This document shows positions 34,338 through 43,124 of a DNA stretch of 64,000 bases, piece after piece; the stretch's first letter is position 1; the number at the start of each line of letters is the position of its first letter. The notes beneath the pieces are model-generated. The model saw only the letters and a program-made list of their open reading frames with translations. It made no database searches and was not told where the DNA came from. The position numbers and the translations under genes are program-made. The DNA is from Flavobacterium sp. JAS (GTDB lineage: Bacteria; Bacteroidota; Bacteroidia; Flavobacteriales; Flavobacteriaceae): assembly GCF_020991455.1 (NCBI RefSeq), contig NZ_JAJMOX010000005.1, positions 186,001 to 250,000 of the forward strand, read 5' to 3'.

Positions 34338-34466
34338 AATTAGAAAATTTGTCAATTAGAGAATGTGTCAATTAGAAAATGTGTCAATTAGAAAATAAAA
34401 ATTATTCATTTCTGCTGTTGCATCAATTTTCTAATTGACTCATTGACAAATTATCTTATTGACAAA
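34338..34466. repeat. 16-bp tandem repeat with inverted partner between lpxD-like and efp
   Basis: The unit AATTAGAAAATGTGTC repeats from 34338 to 34396 (three full units plus a partial, with small changes), and inverted copies of the same words (TTTTCTAATTGAC, ATTGACAAATTATC, ATTGACAAA) fill 34424-34466. A related copy is at 63450-63530. Confidence 0.7.
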
Positions 34467-35033
34467 CTACTCTTTTACACGCTCCATGTAAGAACCTGAA
34501 GCTGTATCAATTTTAATTTTATCACCTTCGTTAATAAACAACGGAACGTTTACACTTGCTCCAGTTTCTACCGTAGCAGATTTTGTAGCATTTGTAGCTG
34601 TATTTCCTTTTACTCCCGGCTCAGCATAAGTAACTTCAAGAATTACAGAAGATGGCATATCTACTGATAAAGGCAAATCAGTTTCAGTATTTACCTGAAC
34701 CATTACACTTGTACCTTCTTTCAATAATCCCGGAGCATCTAAGATGTTTTTGTTCAAAGAAATTTGCTCAAAAGACTCTGTATTCATAAAATGAAATTCA
34801 TCTCCTTCAGCATATAAAAACTGGTAGTTATGCGTTTCAACACGCACATCGTCAATTTTATGTCCTGCAGAAAATGTATTATCTAATACTCTTCCTGTAG
34901 TTAAACTTCTTAATTTTGTTCTTACGAAAGCAGGACCTTTTCCAGGTTTTACGTGAAGAAATTCAACGATTTTATAAATATCGTGATTGAATTTAATACA
35001 CAATCCGTTTCTAATATCTGATGTAGATGCCAT
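34467..35033 (-). CDS. efp: Elongation factor P
   Basis: This 188-residue factor relieves ribosome stalling at polyproline. It has the N-terminal KOW-like domain with KPGKGPAFVRTKLRSLTTGRVLDNTF, where the Lys in the KPGKG loop is the modification site in many species, and two following OB domains (PGLLKEGTSVMVQVNTETDLPLSVDMPSSVILEVTYAEPG and GASVNVPLFINEGDKIKIDTASGSYMERVKE). Normal length. It lies between the LpxD-like gene and lpxA on the same strand. Confidence 0.97.
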   Translation of the reverse strand: MASTSDIRNGLCIKFNHDIYKIVEFLHVKPGKGPAFVRTKLRSLTTGRVLDNTFSAGHKIDDVRVETHNYQFLYAEGDEFHFMNTESFEQISLNKNILDAPGLLKEGTSVMVQVNTETDLPLSVDMPSSVILEVTYAEPGVKGNTATNATKSATVETGASVNVPLFINEGDKIKIDTASGSYMERVKE

Positions 35034-35128
35034 TTTTGTTCTTTATTTATTTAATATTTTGTTTAATCGTCAAATCGTTTACCTGTTTTCGACTTAACGA
35101 AGTAACAAATAAACGATTAAACTTTTAT

Positions 35129-35914
35129 CTAATAATTTCCTGAATAACCTTTCATAATTCCTCTTGATGAATTTCTAATAAAATCAAGAATTTCATCTCT
35201 CTCAGGAGTAGCTTCCATTTCAGCTTCAATAATACTTAAAGCTTGTGTTGTATTGTAATTCTTTTGGTATAAAATTCTGTAAATTTCCTGAATTTCTCTG
35301 ATTTTCTCAGTACTAAAACCTCTTCTTCTTAAACCAACTGAATTAATTCCTACGTATGATAACGGCTCTTTTGCCGCTTTTGTATATGGAGGAACATCTT
35401 TTCTAACTAGAGATCCACCAGAAATCATTGCGTGATCTCCAATATGAATAAATTGGTGAATTGCCGCCAAACCACCAATTACGGCGTGATTACCAACAAC
35501 TACGTGACCTGCCAAAGCAACACCGTTTACGATAATGGCATTATTACCAATTTCACAATCGTGAGCAATATGCGCATAAGCCATAACCAGACAGTTATTA
35601 CCTAAAATAGTTTGTCCAGATGCAACTGTACCTCTATTGATTGTAACACATTCTCTAATTGTACAATTGTCTCCAATAATAGCAAGAGAGTCTTCTCCGC
35701 CAAATTTTAAATCTTGTGGCACCGCAGAAATTACAGCTCCTGGAAAAATATTACAATTTTTACCAATACGAGCACCTTCCATGATGGTCACATTTGAACC
35801 AATCCAAGTACCATCACCAATAATAACATTATTGTGAATTGTTGTAAAAGGCTCTATTACAACGTTTTTAGCGATTTTGGCGCCGGGATGAACATATGCT
35901 AATGGTTGATTCAT
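35129..35914 (-). CDS. lpxA: UDP-N-acetylglucosamine acyltransferase LpxA
   Basis: This 261-residue enzyme catalyses the first step of lipid A synthesis, 3-O-acylation of UDP-GlcNAc. It has the left-handed beta-helix of hexapeptide repeats (IAKNVVIEPFTTIHNNVIIGDGTWIGSNVTIMEGARIGKNCNIF). The family pattern MAYAHIAHDCEIGNNAIIVNGVALAGHVVVGNHAVIGGLAAIHQFIHIG includes the catalytic His near residue 125, and the C-terminal helical domain has GINSVGLRRRGFSTEKIREIQEIYRILYQ. It lies downstream of lpxC-fabZ in the cluster. Confidence 0.97.
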   Translation of the reverse strand: MNQPLAYVHPGAKIAKNVVIEPFTTIHNNVIIGDGTWIGSNVTIMEGARIGKNCNIFPGAVISAVPQDLKFGGEDSLAIIGDNCTIRECVTINRGTVASGQTILGNNCLVMAYAHIAHDCEIGNNAIIVNGVALAGHVVVGNHAVIGGLAAIHQFIHIGDHAMISGGSLVRKDVPPYTKAAKEPLSYVGINSVGLRRRGFSTEKIREIQEIYRILYQKNYNTTQALSIIEAEMEATPERDEILDFIRNSSRGIMKGYSGNY

Positions 35915-35989
35915 CTGTATGTTTTATATTTTAAAATTAAAATAATCTAATTTGGGCAACAAACGTAAACAATAAAATTGATTTAATTA

Positions 35990-37378
35990 TTATTGTTTTC
36001 TTGCAATTTGAGCCATTAATTCTGCCTCAGTTACTAATTTTCCGTTTGCGTAAGCATTTGCCTGCATATGACAGATTCCTCTTCTGATAGGAGAAATCAA
36101 TTCACACTTAAAAATTAAGGTGTCACCAGGCAATACTTTGTGTTTAAATTTAACATTATCAATTTTCATGAAATATGTCAAATAATTTTCAGGATCCGGA
36201 ACGGTGCTTAAAACCAAAATCCCTCCTGTTTGTGCCATTGCTTCAACAATTAAAACTCCTGGCATAACTGGCGCTTCAGGAAAATGTCCAACGAAGAAAT
36301 TTTCGTTCATTGTTACATTTTTCATACCCACTACATGACTATCAGACATTTCTATAATTCTATCAATTAATAAAAATGGAGGTCTGTGTGGCAATACAGC
36401 CATAATTTTATGAATATCCATCAATGGCTCCAGGTTTAAATCGTAAACCGGCACATGATTTCTTTGTTCAATTTTGATGATTTTTGCTAATTTTTTGGCA
36501 AACTGTGTATTTACATAGTGTCCTGGTTTGTTAGCGATAATTTTTCCTTGAATTCTAACTCCAATTAAAGATAAATCTCCAACAACATCTAATAATTTAT
36601 GTCTTGCAGCTTCGTTTGGATAGTGTAAAGTAAGGTTATCTAAAACTCCGTTTGGTTTAACTGAGATTTTATCTTTCCCAAAGGCTTTCTTTAAATTCTC
36701 CATTGTAGCATCAGATATTTCTTTATCTACATATACAATAGCATTATTTAAATCTCCACCTTTAATTAATCCGTTTTCTAAAAGAGACTCTAACTCGTGT
36801 AAGAAACTAAAAGTTCTTGAATTAGCGATTTCTTCTTTAAAATCGGCTATACTTTTCATAGTTGCATTTTGAGTACCTAAAACTTTAGTACCAAAATCAA
36901 CCATTGCAGTTACTTGATAATCATCACTTGGCATAACCAAGATCTCGCTTCCGGTAGTTTCATCAGTAAACGAAATAACTTCTTTTACTACATAAACATT
37001 ACGTTTAGCATCTTGTTCTTCAATTCCCGCATTTTCAATTGCTTCAACAAAGTATTTTGAAGAACCATCCATAATTGGAAGCTCAGAAGCGTTTAATTCA
37101 ATAATAATATTATCCAAATCACATCCAACTAAAGCAGCTAAAACGTGTTCTGGTGTTTGAATTTTTACACCTAATTTTTCTAAATTAGTACCTCTTTGCG
37201 TGTTAACAACATAATTAGCATCAGCCTCAATGACTGGTTGACCTTGCAAATCTACTCTTACAAAAGTGAAACCATTATTAATTGGAGCTGGTTTAAAAGT
37301 CATTGTAACTTCTTTCCCAGTATGTAATCCAACGCCTGTTAGTGAAATTTCATTTTTGATGGTCTTCTGTTTAACCAT
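35990..37378 (-). CDS. lpxC-fabZ: LpxC-FabZ fusion: lipid A deacetylase and 3-hydroxyacyl-ACP dehydratase
   Basis: This 462-residue bifunctional protein is typical of Bacteroidota. The N-terminal half (to about 310) is the zinc deacetylase LpxC that commits UDP-acyl-GlcNAc to lipid A, with TPEHVLAALVGCDLDNIIIELNASELPIMDGSS and HKLLDVVGDLSLIG as zinc and active-site regions. The C-terminal part is FabZ, with MAVLPHRPPFLLIDRI, FFVGHFPEAPVMPGVLIVEAMAQTGG. I start it at MVKQKTIKNEISLTGVG (37378), three codons after an alternative ATG at 37387; both overlap the end of lpxD. Confidence 0.96.
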   Translation of the reverse strand: MVKQKTIKNEISLTGVGLHTGKEVTMTFKPAPINNGFTFVRVDLQGQPVIEADANYVVNTQRGTNLEKLGVKIQTPEHVLAALVGCDLDNIIIELNASELPIMDGSSKYFVEAIENAGIEEQDAKRNVYVVKEVISFTDETTGSEILVMPSDDYQVTAMVDFGTKVLGTQNATMKSIADFKEEIANSRTFSFLHELESLLENGLIKGGDLNNAIVYVDKEISDATMENLKKAFGKDKISVKPNGVLDNLTLHYPNEAARHKLLDVVGDLSLIGVRIQGKIIANKPGHYVNTQFAKKLAKIIKIEQRNHVPVYDLNLEPLMDIHKIMAVLPHRPPFLLIDRIIEMSDSHVVGMKNVTMNENFFVGHFPEAPVMPGVLIVEAMAQTGGILVLSTVPDPENYLTYFMKIDNVKFKHKVLPGDTLIFKCELISPIRRGICHMQANAYANGKLVTEAELMAQIARKQ

Positions 37379-38414
37379 TATTTCCATTTTTTGGGTTTAT
37401 TATTTGTTTCTTTAATTCATCCATTTCGGCCACAATTTTAGGCAGATTCCTGAAATGAACATACGATTTATTAAAATCACTATATCCAAGCGATGGTGAG
37501 CCTTGTAAAATTTCATCATCTTTAATGTTTCGTGCTACTCCTGATTGAGCCTGCAATCTGACATTATTACCTATAATCAAATGGCCTGCGATACCAACTT
37601 GCCCGCCAATCATACAGTTTTCTCCAATTTTTGTAGAGCCAGCCACACCTGATTGCGCCGCAATTACAGTATTTTTACCAATTTCTACATTATGGGCAAT
37701 CTGAATTTGATTGTCTAATTTAACTCCTTTTCTAATAATTGTAGAACCAAGAGTTGCTCTGTCGATTGTAGTATTAGCACCAATATCTACATTATCTTCA
37801 ATAATAACATTGCCAATTTGCGGTACTTTACTATATTCCCCTTTTTCATCCGGAACAAAACCAAAACCATCGGCACCAATAATAGTTCCCGAATGAATAG
37901 TACAATTGTTTCCAATTATAGTTTCAGAATAAATTTTAGCGCCTGCAAAAATATATACATTATCGCCAATAACAACATTATCGCCAATAAAACTGTTTGG
38001 ATATATTTTTACGTTATCGCCCAAAACTACATTTTGCCCAATATAACTAAAGCTTCCCAAGTATAGATTTTCGCCATATTTAGTTCCTTCAGACATAAAA
38101 GACTGCGCTTCTATTCCGGTTTTATTCAATTTAACCTGATTGTAAAAATGCAAAAGTTTCGAAAAGGAAGCATAAGCATCCTCTACTTTTATTAAAGTTG
38201 TGGTAACTTCCTGCTCAGGCACAAAGCTATCATTAACAATCGTTACTGAAGCTCTTGTGGTATATATGTAGTTGATATATTTAGGATTAGCCAAAAAAGT
38301 AAGTGAACCTTCCTCGCCTTCTTCGATTTTAGATAACCGAGAAACTTCTGCATTGGGATTCCCAACAACTTCTCCTTCTAAAATTCCTGCTATTTGTTCT
38401 GCTGTAAATTTCAT
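37371..38414 (-). CDS. lpxD: UDP-3-O-acylglucosamine N-acyltransferase LpxD
   Basis: This 347-residue lipid A enzyme has the uridine-binding N-terminal domain (FTAEQIAGILEGEVVGNPNAEVSRLSKIEEGEEGSLTFLANPKY) and a hexapeptide beta-helix, with the catalytic His in LDNQIQIAHNVEIG. It ends in a C-terminal helix. It is the first gene of lpxD-lpxC/fabZ-lpxA-efp; its stop overlaps the start of lpxC. A minus-strand TATTTTTG at 38420-38427 sits only 5 nt upstream of its ATG, suggesting an almost leaderless transcript. Confidence 0.96.
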   Translation of the reverse strand: MKFTAEQIAGILEGEVVGNPNAEVSRLSKIEEGEEGSLTFLANPKYINYIYTTRASVTIVNDSFVPEQEVTTTLIKVEDAYASFSKLLHFYNQVKLNKTGIEAQSFMSEGTKYGENLYLGSFSYIGQNVVLGDNVKIYPNSFIGDNVVIGDNVYIFAGAKIYSETIIGNNCTIHSGTIIGADGFGFVPDEKGEYSKVPQIGNVIIEDNVDIGANTTIDRATLGSTIIRKGVKLDNQIQIAHNVEIGKNTVIAAQSGVAGSTKIGENCMIGGQVGIAGHLIIGNNVRLQAQSGVARNIKDDEILQGSPSLGYSDFNKSYVHFRNLPKIVAEMDELKKQIINPKNGNNG

Positions 38415-38453
38415 TGCGACAAAAATATAAAAAATAGATTTTAAATGTTAATT

Positions 38454-39683
38454 TTAGATAAGTTGTTTTGGGAAACAGATGTAATATTTTGTCACCAATT
38501 TAGATAACGATTTCAAATTCAGCTGATCAGATGCTTCAACAACATCCTCAATTGTTTTATCTTTTTTCAAAATTCGGATTGGTTCAGCTTCTTTACTATA
38601 AGCCTGGTTTTTTATTTTTCCTCTAAAAATAAAATATCCGGCTTCTAATTGTGTAATATGATGTTCGTTAGCAAATTCTTCTTTTAAAGATTGAGATTCT
38701 TCCATCGGAATTTTATCCGCACTCAATTTAATTTTAAGTAAATCTCTGTTAATGATCATTTTACTTAAAGTCGAAAGTATAAAATCATTATGTCTTTGCC
38801 ACGCTTTTAAGGCGCTAATAATATCAAAATCATCTAATTGAGAGAACAAATCAAGCTTTTCGGCATCAAAATCCTCCAAAGCAACTTTGTTTTGCATAAA
38901 ATACATCAGAGGCTCGCTGCATGGCAAAGCAACTCCTTTTAAAGTTAATTCTTTCGCTCTTTTTAGTACTTTCATCAAAATTAATTCGGCCACCAAACTA
39001 GTTTTATGCAAATAAGCCTGCCAATACATTAATCTTCTCGAAAGCAGGAATTTCTCTACAGAATAAATTCCTTTTTCTTCAATAACCAAAGTTCCATCAA
39101 CTACATTCATCATCTGAATCAAACGTTCAGAATTAACATTTCCTTCTGCAACTCCTGTATAAAAACTATCACGTTTTAAATAATCCATTCGATCCATATC
39201 TAATTGACTCGAAATCAATTGCAGCATGAATTTCCTGTGATAATCACCTTTAAATACCTGAATAGCCAAGCTCAGTCTTCCGTCAAACTCCTCATTCAAC
39301 TGATTCATAAATAATAACGAAATCGCCTCATGATTCACATCTTCAACAATACTCTTTTCCATAGCATGCGAAAACGGTCCATGACCAATATCATGCAGTA
39401 AAATAGCAATATACAATGCATTTTCTTCTTCTGTCGAAATTGCAACTCCTTTAAAACGAAGTGTCTCGACAGCTTTCTGCATTAAATGCATACATCCCAA
39501 GGCGTGATGAAAACGCGTATGATTGGCACCGGGATAAACCAAATACGACAATCCCATTTGCGAAATACGGCGTAAACGCTGAAAATACGGGTGCTGGATT
39601 AAGTCGTAAATAAGTTCGTTCGGGATGGAAATAAACCCATAAATGGGATCATTGAATATTTTTAACTTATTGATATGAGTCAC
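38454..39683 (-). CDS. HD-domain phosphohydrolase (dGTPase-like)
   Basis: This 409-residue protein has an HD metal-binding domain: YFQRLRRISQMGLSYLVYPGANHTRFHHALGC supplies the first His, LLHDIGHGPFSHAMEKS carries the His-Asp pair, and SQLDMDRMDYLKRDSFYTG the late Asp. This is the pattern of dNTP triphosphohydrolase-like HD proteins, conserved next to lpxD and porX in Bacteroidota. The substrate is not known. A minus-strand TATATTTG at 39706-39713 may be its -7 box. Confidence 0.9.
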   Translation of the reverse strand: MTHINKLKIFNDPIYGFISIPNELIYDLIQHPYFQRLRRISQMGLSYLVYPGANHTRFHHALGCMHLMQKAVETLRFKGVAISTEEENALYIAILLHDIGHGPFSHAMEKSIVEDVNHEAISLLFMNQLNEEFDGRLSLAIQVFKGDYHRKFMLQLISSQLDMDRMDYLKRDSFYTGVAEGNVNSERLIQMMNVVDGTLVIEEKGIYSVEKFLLSRRLMYWQAYLHKTSLVAELILMKVLKRAKELTLKGVALPCSEPLMYFMQNKVALEDFDAEKLDLFSQLDDFDIISALKAWQRHNDFILSTLSKMIINRDLLKIKLSADKIPMEESQSLKEEFANEHHITQLEAGYFIFRGKIKNQAYSKEAEPIRILKKDKTIEDVVEASDQLNLKSLSKLVTKYYICFPKQLI

Positions 39684-39904
39684 TATTTGGTTCTTTTTAG
39701 GTCAACAAATATAAGTAAATAACTATAAACCATTTGGAGTTTTTTGCTTAAAAATCAACAATAATTTACACTGATTTTCAAGGTGATACCAAAATAAAAA
39801 AAAGATATTATATCTAAATCACAAATCATTATTCTGAAATTTATACTATTTTTAATACTTTTTAAGTTCTATACTTCTAAATTGCATTAAAATATAATTT
39901 GTTT

Positions 39905-41458
39905 ATGGATAAGATAAAAATACTTTGGGTCGATGATGAAATCGATCTTTTGAAACCACATATATTGTTTCTGGAGAAAAAAAACTACGCTGTAACTACT
40001 TCTAATAACGGTCTGGACGCGATTGCATTGTTTGAAGAAGATAATTTTGACATTGTTTTCTTAGATGAAAATATGCCAGGAATGAGTGGCTTAGAAACAC
40101 TTTCGGAAATGAAAGAGAAGAAATCGGCTATCCCGATGATTATGATCACCAAAAGTGAAGAAGAATATATAATGGAAGAAGCTATTGGCTCTAAAATCGC
40201 TGATTACTTGATAAAGCCCGTAAATCCGAATCAGATTTTATTGAGTTTGAAGAAAAATCTGGATCATTCAAGACTGATTTCAGAGAAAACTACTTTAGAT
40301 TATCAAAAGGAATTTCGTAAAATCTCAATGGAATTAGCCATGGTTAATTCATTTGAAGATTGGATTGAATTGTATAAAAAATTGATTTTCTGGGAATTAG
40401 AACTAGAGAACATCAATGATCAGGGAATGATTGAAATCCTTGAGTCTCAAAAAGTTGAAGCCAATTCGCAATTCGGAAAATACATTGAAAGAAACTACGA
40501 AGACTGGTTTGTACCAAAAGCAGATAAACCTGTTCAGTCTCATGATTTATTTAAGGAATTAGTGGTTCCTGAAATTAAAAAGAAGGACAAACCTATTTTG
40601 TTTGTTGTCATTGACAACTTGCGTTACGATCAATGGAAATCATTTGAGACTGTGGTTTCTAATTATTATAAATTAGAAAAAGAGGTTCCGTATTTCTCTA
40701 TTCTTCCAACAGCAACACAATACGCTAGAAATTCAATTTTCTCAGGTTTATTACCTATAGAAATGGAAAAACAATTTCCGCAATATTGGAAAAATGATGT
40801 CGAAGATGGCGGAAAAAACCTTTACGAAGCCGAATTTCTTTCTGCACAATTAAAACGTCTAGGTTTAAATATAAAGGAGGATTATTTTAAAATTACAAAT
40901 TACGCTGGCGGAAAAAAACTGGCAGAAAACTTCAAAGCTCTAAAAGGCAATGATTTAGTAACTGTAGTTTACAACTTTGTAGATATGCTATCACACGCAA
41001 AAACAGAAATGGAAGTTGTAAAAGAACTCGCTTCAGACGATAAAGCGTATCGTTCTCTGACTTTGAGCTGGTTTAAAAATTCTCCATTACTGGAAATTAT
41101 TCAGCAAGCTCAGCTTTTAGGTTTCAAATTAATTTTAACCACAGATCACGGTACAATTAATGTAAAAAACCCTTCGAAAGTTGTGGGAGATAAAAATACT
41201 AGTCTAAATTTGCGCTACAAAACCGGACGTAGTTTAACCTACGAACAAAAAGATGTATATGTAGTAAAAGAGCCTAAAACAATTGGTTTACCTGCAATAA
41301 ATATGAGTAGTTCGTTTATTTTTGCCAAAAATGATTACTTTTTAGCCTATGTAAACAACTATAATCATTATGTGAGTTATTACAAAAATACGTATCAACA
41401 TGGTGGAATTTCGTTAGAAGAAATGATAATTCCGTTTTTGGTATTTAATCCGAAATAA
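39905..41458 (+). CDS. porX: PorX: response regulator with PglZ-type phosphatase domain
   Basis: This 517-residue protein controls the type IX secretion system in Bacteroidota. An N-terminal receiver (WVDDE at 9-13, phospho-acceptor Asp54 in IVFLDENMPGMSG, Lys in YLIKPVNPNQI) is followed by a helical linker. A C-terminal PglZ/alkaline-phosphatase-type domain has PILFVVIDNLRYDQW near residue 230 and LILTTDHGTINVKNP near 415, both metal-binding. No DNA-binding helix is present. I start at ATG 39905; a TTG two codons earlier is less likely. tsaE and ald follow on the same strand. Confidence 0.96.
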   Translation: MDKIKILWVDDEIDLLKPHILFLEKKNYAVTTSNNGLDAIALFEEDNFDIVFLDENMPGMSGLETLSEMKEKKSAIPMIMITKSEEEYIMEEAIGSKIADYLIKPVNPNQILLSLKKNLDHSRLISEKTTLDYQKEFRKISMELAMVNSFEDWIELYKKLIFWELELENINDQGMIEILESQKVEANSQFGKYIERNYEDWFVPKADKPVQSHDLFKELVVPEIKKKDKPILFVVIDNLRYDQWKSFETVVSNYYKLEKEVPYFSILPTATQYARNSIFSGLLPIEMEKQFPQYWKNDVEDGGKNLYEAEFLSAQLKRLGLNIKEDYFKITNYAGGKKLAENFKALKGNDLVTVVYNFVDMLSHAKTEMEVVKELASDDKAYRSLTLSWFKNSPLLEIIQQAQLLGFKLILTTDHGTINVKNPSKVVGDKNTSLNLRYKTGRSLTYEQKDVYVVKEPKTIGLPAINMSSSFIFAKNDYFLAYVNNYNHYVSYYKNTYQHGGISLEEMIIPFLVFNPK

Positions 41459-41467
41459 AAATTTATC

Positions 41468-41545
41468 GCCACGAATTTGCACTATTTTTTTCTAAAACTA
41501 AAAGAAAAAAAACTTTAATTCGTGAAAATTAGTGAAATTCGTGGC
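41468..41545. repeat. GCCACGAATT inverted repeat between porX and tsaE
   Basis: GCCACGAATTTGCACT (41468-41483) and AGTGAAATTCGTGGC (41531-41545) are inverted copies with one base missing in the right arm, typical of the family of ACGAATT-based intergenic repeats in this genus. Confidence 0.6.
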
Positions 41546-41561
41546 AAAAATAATTACAACA

Positions 41562-41975
41562 ATGAGTATCGTTTTTTCATTAGATCAAATTCAAGAAGTA
41601 GCAGAAAAAATTCTGGCTGAAAATCCTAAAAAAATCATTCTTTTTAACGGAGAAATGGGCGTTGGAAAAACTACTTTAATCAAACAATTATGCAAAAGTT
41701 TAGGAGTTGAAGATGCCACAAGCAGTCCAACTTTTTCTTTAGTTAATGAATACTATACTTCTAACAATCAAATCGTTTATCACTTTGATTTTTATAGATT
41801 AAACAAAGAAACAGAAGCCCTTGATATGGGCGTTGATGATTATTTGTATTCGGGAAATTGGTGTTTTATTGAATGGTCTGAAAAAATTGAAAATTTAATT
41901 CCTGAAGAACATTCTGTTATTACAATTGAATTATTGGCAGACGGAAAAAGAAGTTTGGAACTGGTTATTTTATGA
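41562..41975 (+). CDS. tsaE: tRNA threonylcarbamoyladenosine biosynthesis ATPase TsaE
   Basis: This 137-residue P-loop ATPase works with TsaB and TsaD to make t6A on ANN-decoding tRNAs. The Walker A is FNGEMGVGKTTLIKQL near residue 30, followed by SSPTFSLVNEYY and the late WCFIEWSEKIENLIPE. I start at ATG 41562 (MSIVFSLDQIQEV); an ATG ten codons upstream lies within the intergenic repeat. Its stop overlaps the next gene's start by 4 bp. A TsaC/Sua5-type partner is at 54634. Confidence 0.95.
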   Translation: MSIVFSLDQIQEVAEKILAENPKKIILFNGEMGVGKTTLIKQLCKSLGVEDATSSPTFSLVNEYYTSNNQIVYHFDFYRLNKETEALDMGVDDYLYSGNWCFIEWSEKIENLIPEEHSVITIELLADGKRSLELVIL

Positions 41976-42769
41976 GAAGTCAAAAACTTATAATTCTGCT
42001 TTTCCTTTTAAATACGTTTAATGCGTTTTCGCAAACCTCTATTCCATCAGAATTGATGAATAAACCCAGAACTGATGATTTTTATAAGTTAAAAGAAAAT
42101 AATGCAGAAAGCATTGTGGCATCTGAAACCAATTATTTAAGGAATGAAACATATATAAATAAATGGATTTTCAATTACTCCGCAGACACAATCATTAGAG
42201 GAAAATTATTAAAAAATGAAGAGTTAAAATCTGTGTTTGAATATGTTTTAGACTATGATAAAAGAATCATCGATATGAGGGTGAATTTTTTCAGTCCGAA
42301 TGTAAAAAATGACAAGCAGCATATAAGATATAAATTTACCGATCGCGCCAAAATTTTGATTTTTTTAGATGATCAGTCAGAAATCAAATCTAAAATAATT
42401 GTTGATATGGATTCGTTGCAATCTCCTATTAGAATTACTTCTGTCAATTCTAATAATGAAATCCAATCAAAAGAAACTGCCGATTACAATTACAGAACAA
42501 ACACTTACAATTACAAAGTGTACAATTATTACAATGAAATAGTTTTAAATAAAACAGAATATTACAATAAGAACTTTGTAATTGAAAAAAATAACTTTGA
42601 TGATATTACAAAAATGTTTTGGCCACTCTCTTCAAATAAAGTCATAATAACTTTTGAATATAAATATGACAAAAAAGGGAATTGGATTAAACGAATCAAA
42701 AAAAACTTTAGTAATAATAGCGTAAATATTGCGACCGTTGTAAAACGAAATATAAAATACAAGGATTAA
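41972..42769 (+). CDS. Exported protein of unknown function, coupled to tsaE
   Basis: This 265-residue protein has a signal peptide (MRSQKLIILLFLLNTFNAFSQ). Its body is rich in Lys, Asn and Tyr, with a repeating strand pattern; I recognise no family. YKYDKKGNWIKRIKK near the end resembles the RHS/YD-like sequence seen in secreted Bacteroidota proteins, but that is weak. The ATG overlaps the tsaE stop (ATGA), so it is translationally coupled. Confidence 0.7.
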   Translation: MRSQKLIILLFLLNTFNAFSQTSIPSELMNKPRTDDFYKLKENNAESIVASETNYLRNETYINKWIFNYSADTIIRGKLLKNEELKSVFEYVLDYDKRIIDMRVNFFSPNVKNDKQHIRYKFTDRAKILIFLDDQSEIKSKIIVDMDSLQSPIRITSVNSNNEIQSKETADYNYRTNTYNYKVYNYYNEIVLNKTEYYNKNFVIEKNNFDDITKMFWPLSSNKVIITFEYKYDKKGNWIKRIKKNFSNNSVNIATVVKRNIKYKD

Positions 42770-42789
42770 TTTTCATAAAAAAAATAACA

Positions 42790-43041
42790 ATGAATACCCA
42801 AGATACAGTAAAACTAATTCCCTTCTCTTCAGATTTAAAAGAGCTTGGAATTGGCAACCAATTATTGATTCATTGTTTGGCTGTAGCCGAAGAAAATAGT
42901 ATTAAAAATCTACTTTTATATTCAAATCGAAAGCTACTTCCGGCAATGCCTTTGTATAAAAAAATTGGTTTTACTGAAATTCCTTTAGAAGATGAGATTT
43001 ACGAAAGAGCCAATATTAAAATGAAAAAAGCAGTACCTTAA
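42790..43041 (+). pseudogene. GNAT acetyltransferase remnant, internally deleted
   Basis: This 83-residue reading frame starts MNTQDTVKLIPFSSDLKE, which is like the beginning of a GNAT acetyltransferase. It then goes straight to LGIGNQLLIHCLAVAEENSIKNLLLYSNRKLLPAMPLYKKIGFTEIPL, the acetyl-CoA-binding loop (Q/R-x-x-G-x-G/A region) and C-terminal strands. A normal GNAT has about 80 more residues between these parts, including the central beta-strands. The frame is open across the junction, so an in-frame deletion is likely and the protein is probably inactive. Confidence 0.6.
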
Positions 43042-43124
43042 ATATTAAAACAGTATTAGCAGAATTTTTACATTGATTTTAAAACTTTTTACGTAATTTG
43101 TACTCTTAATATTTTGCACAACTC

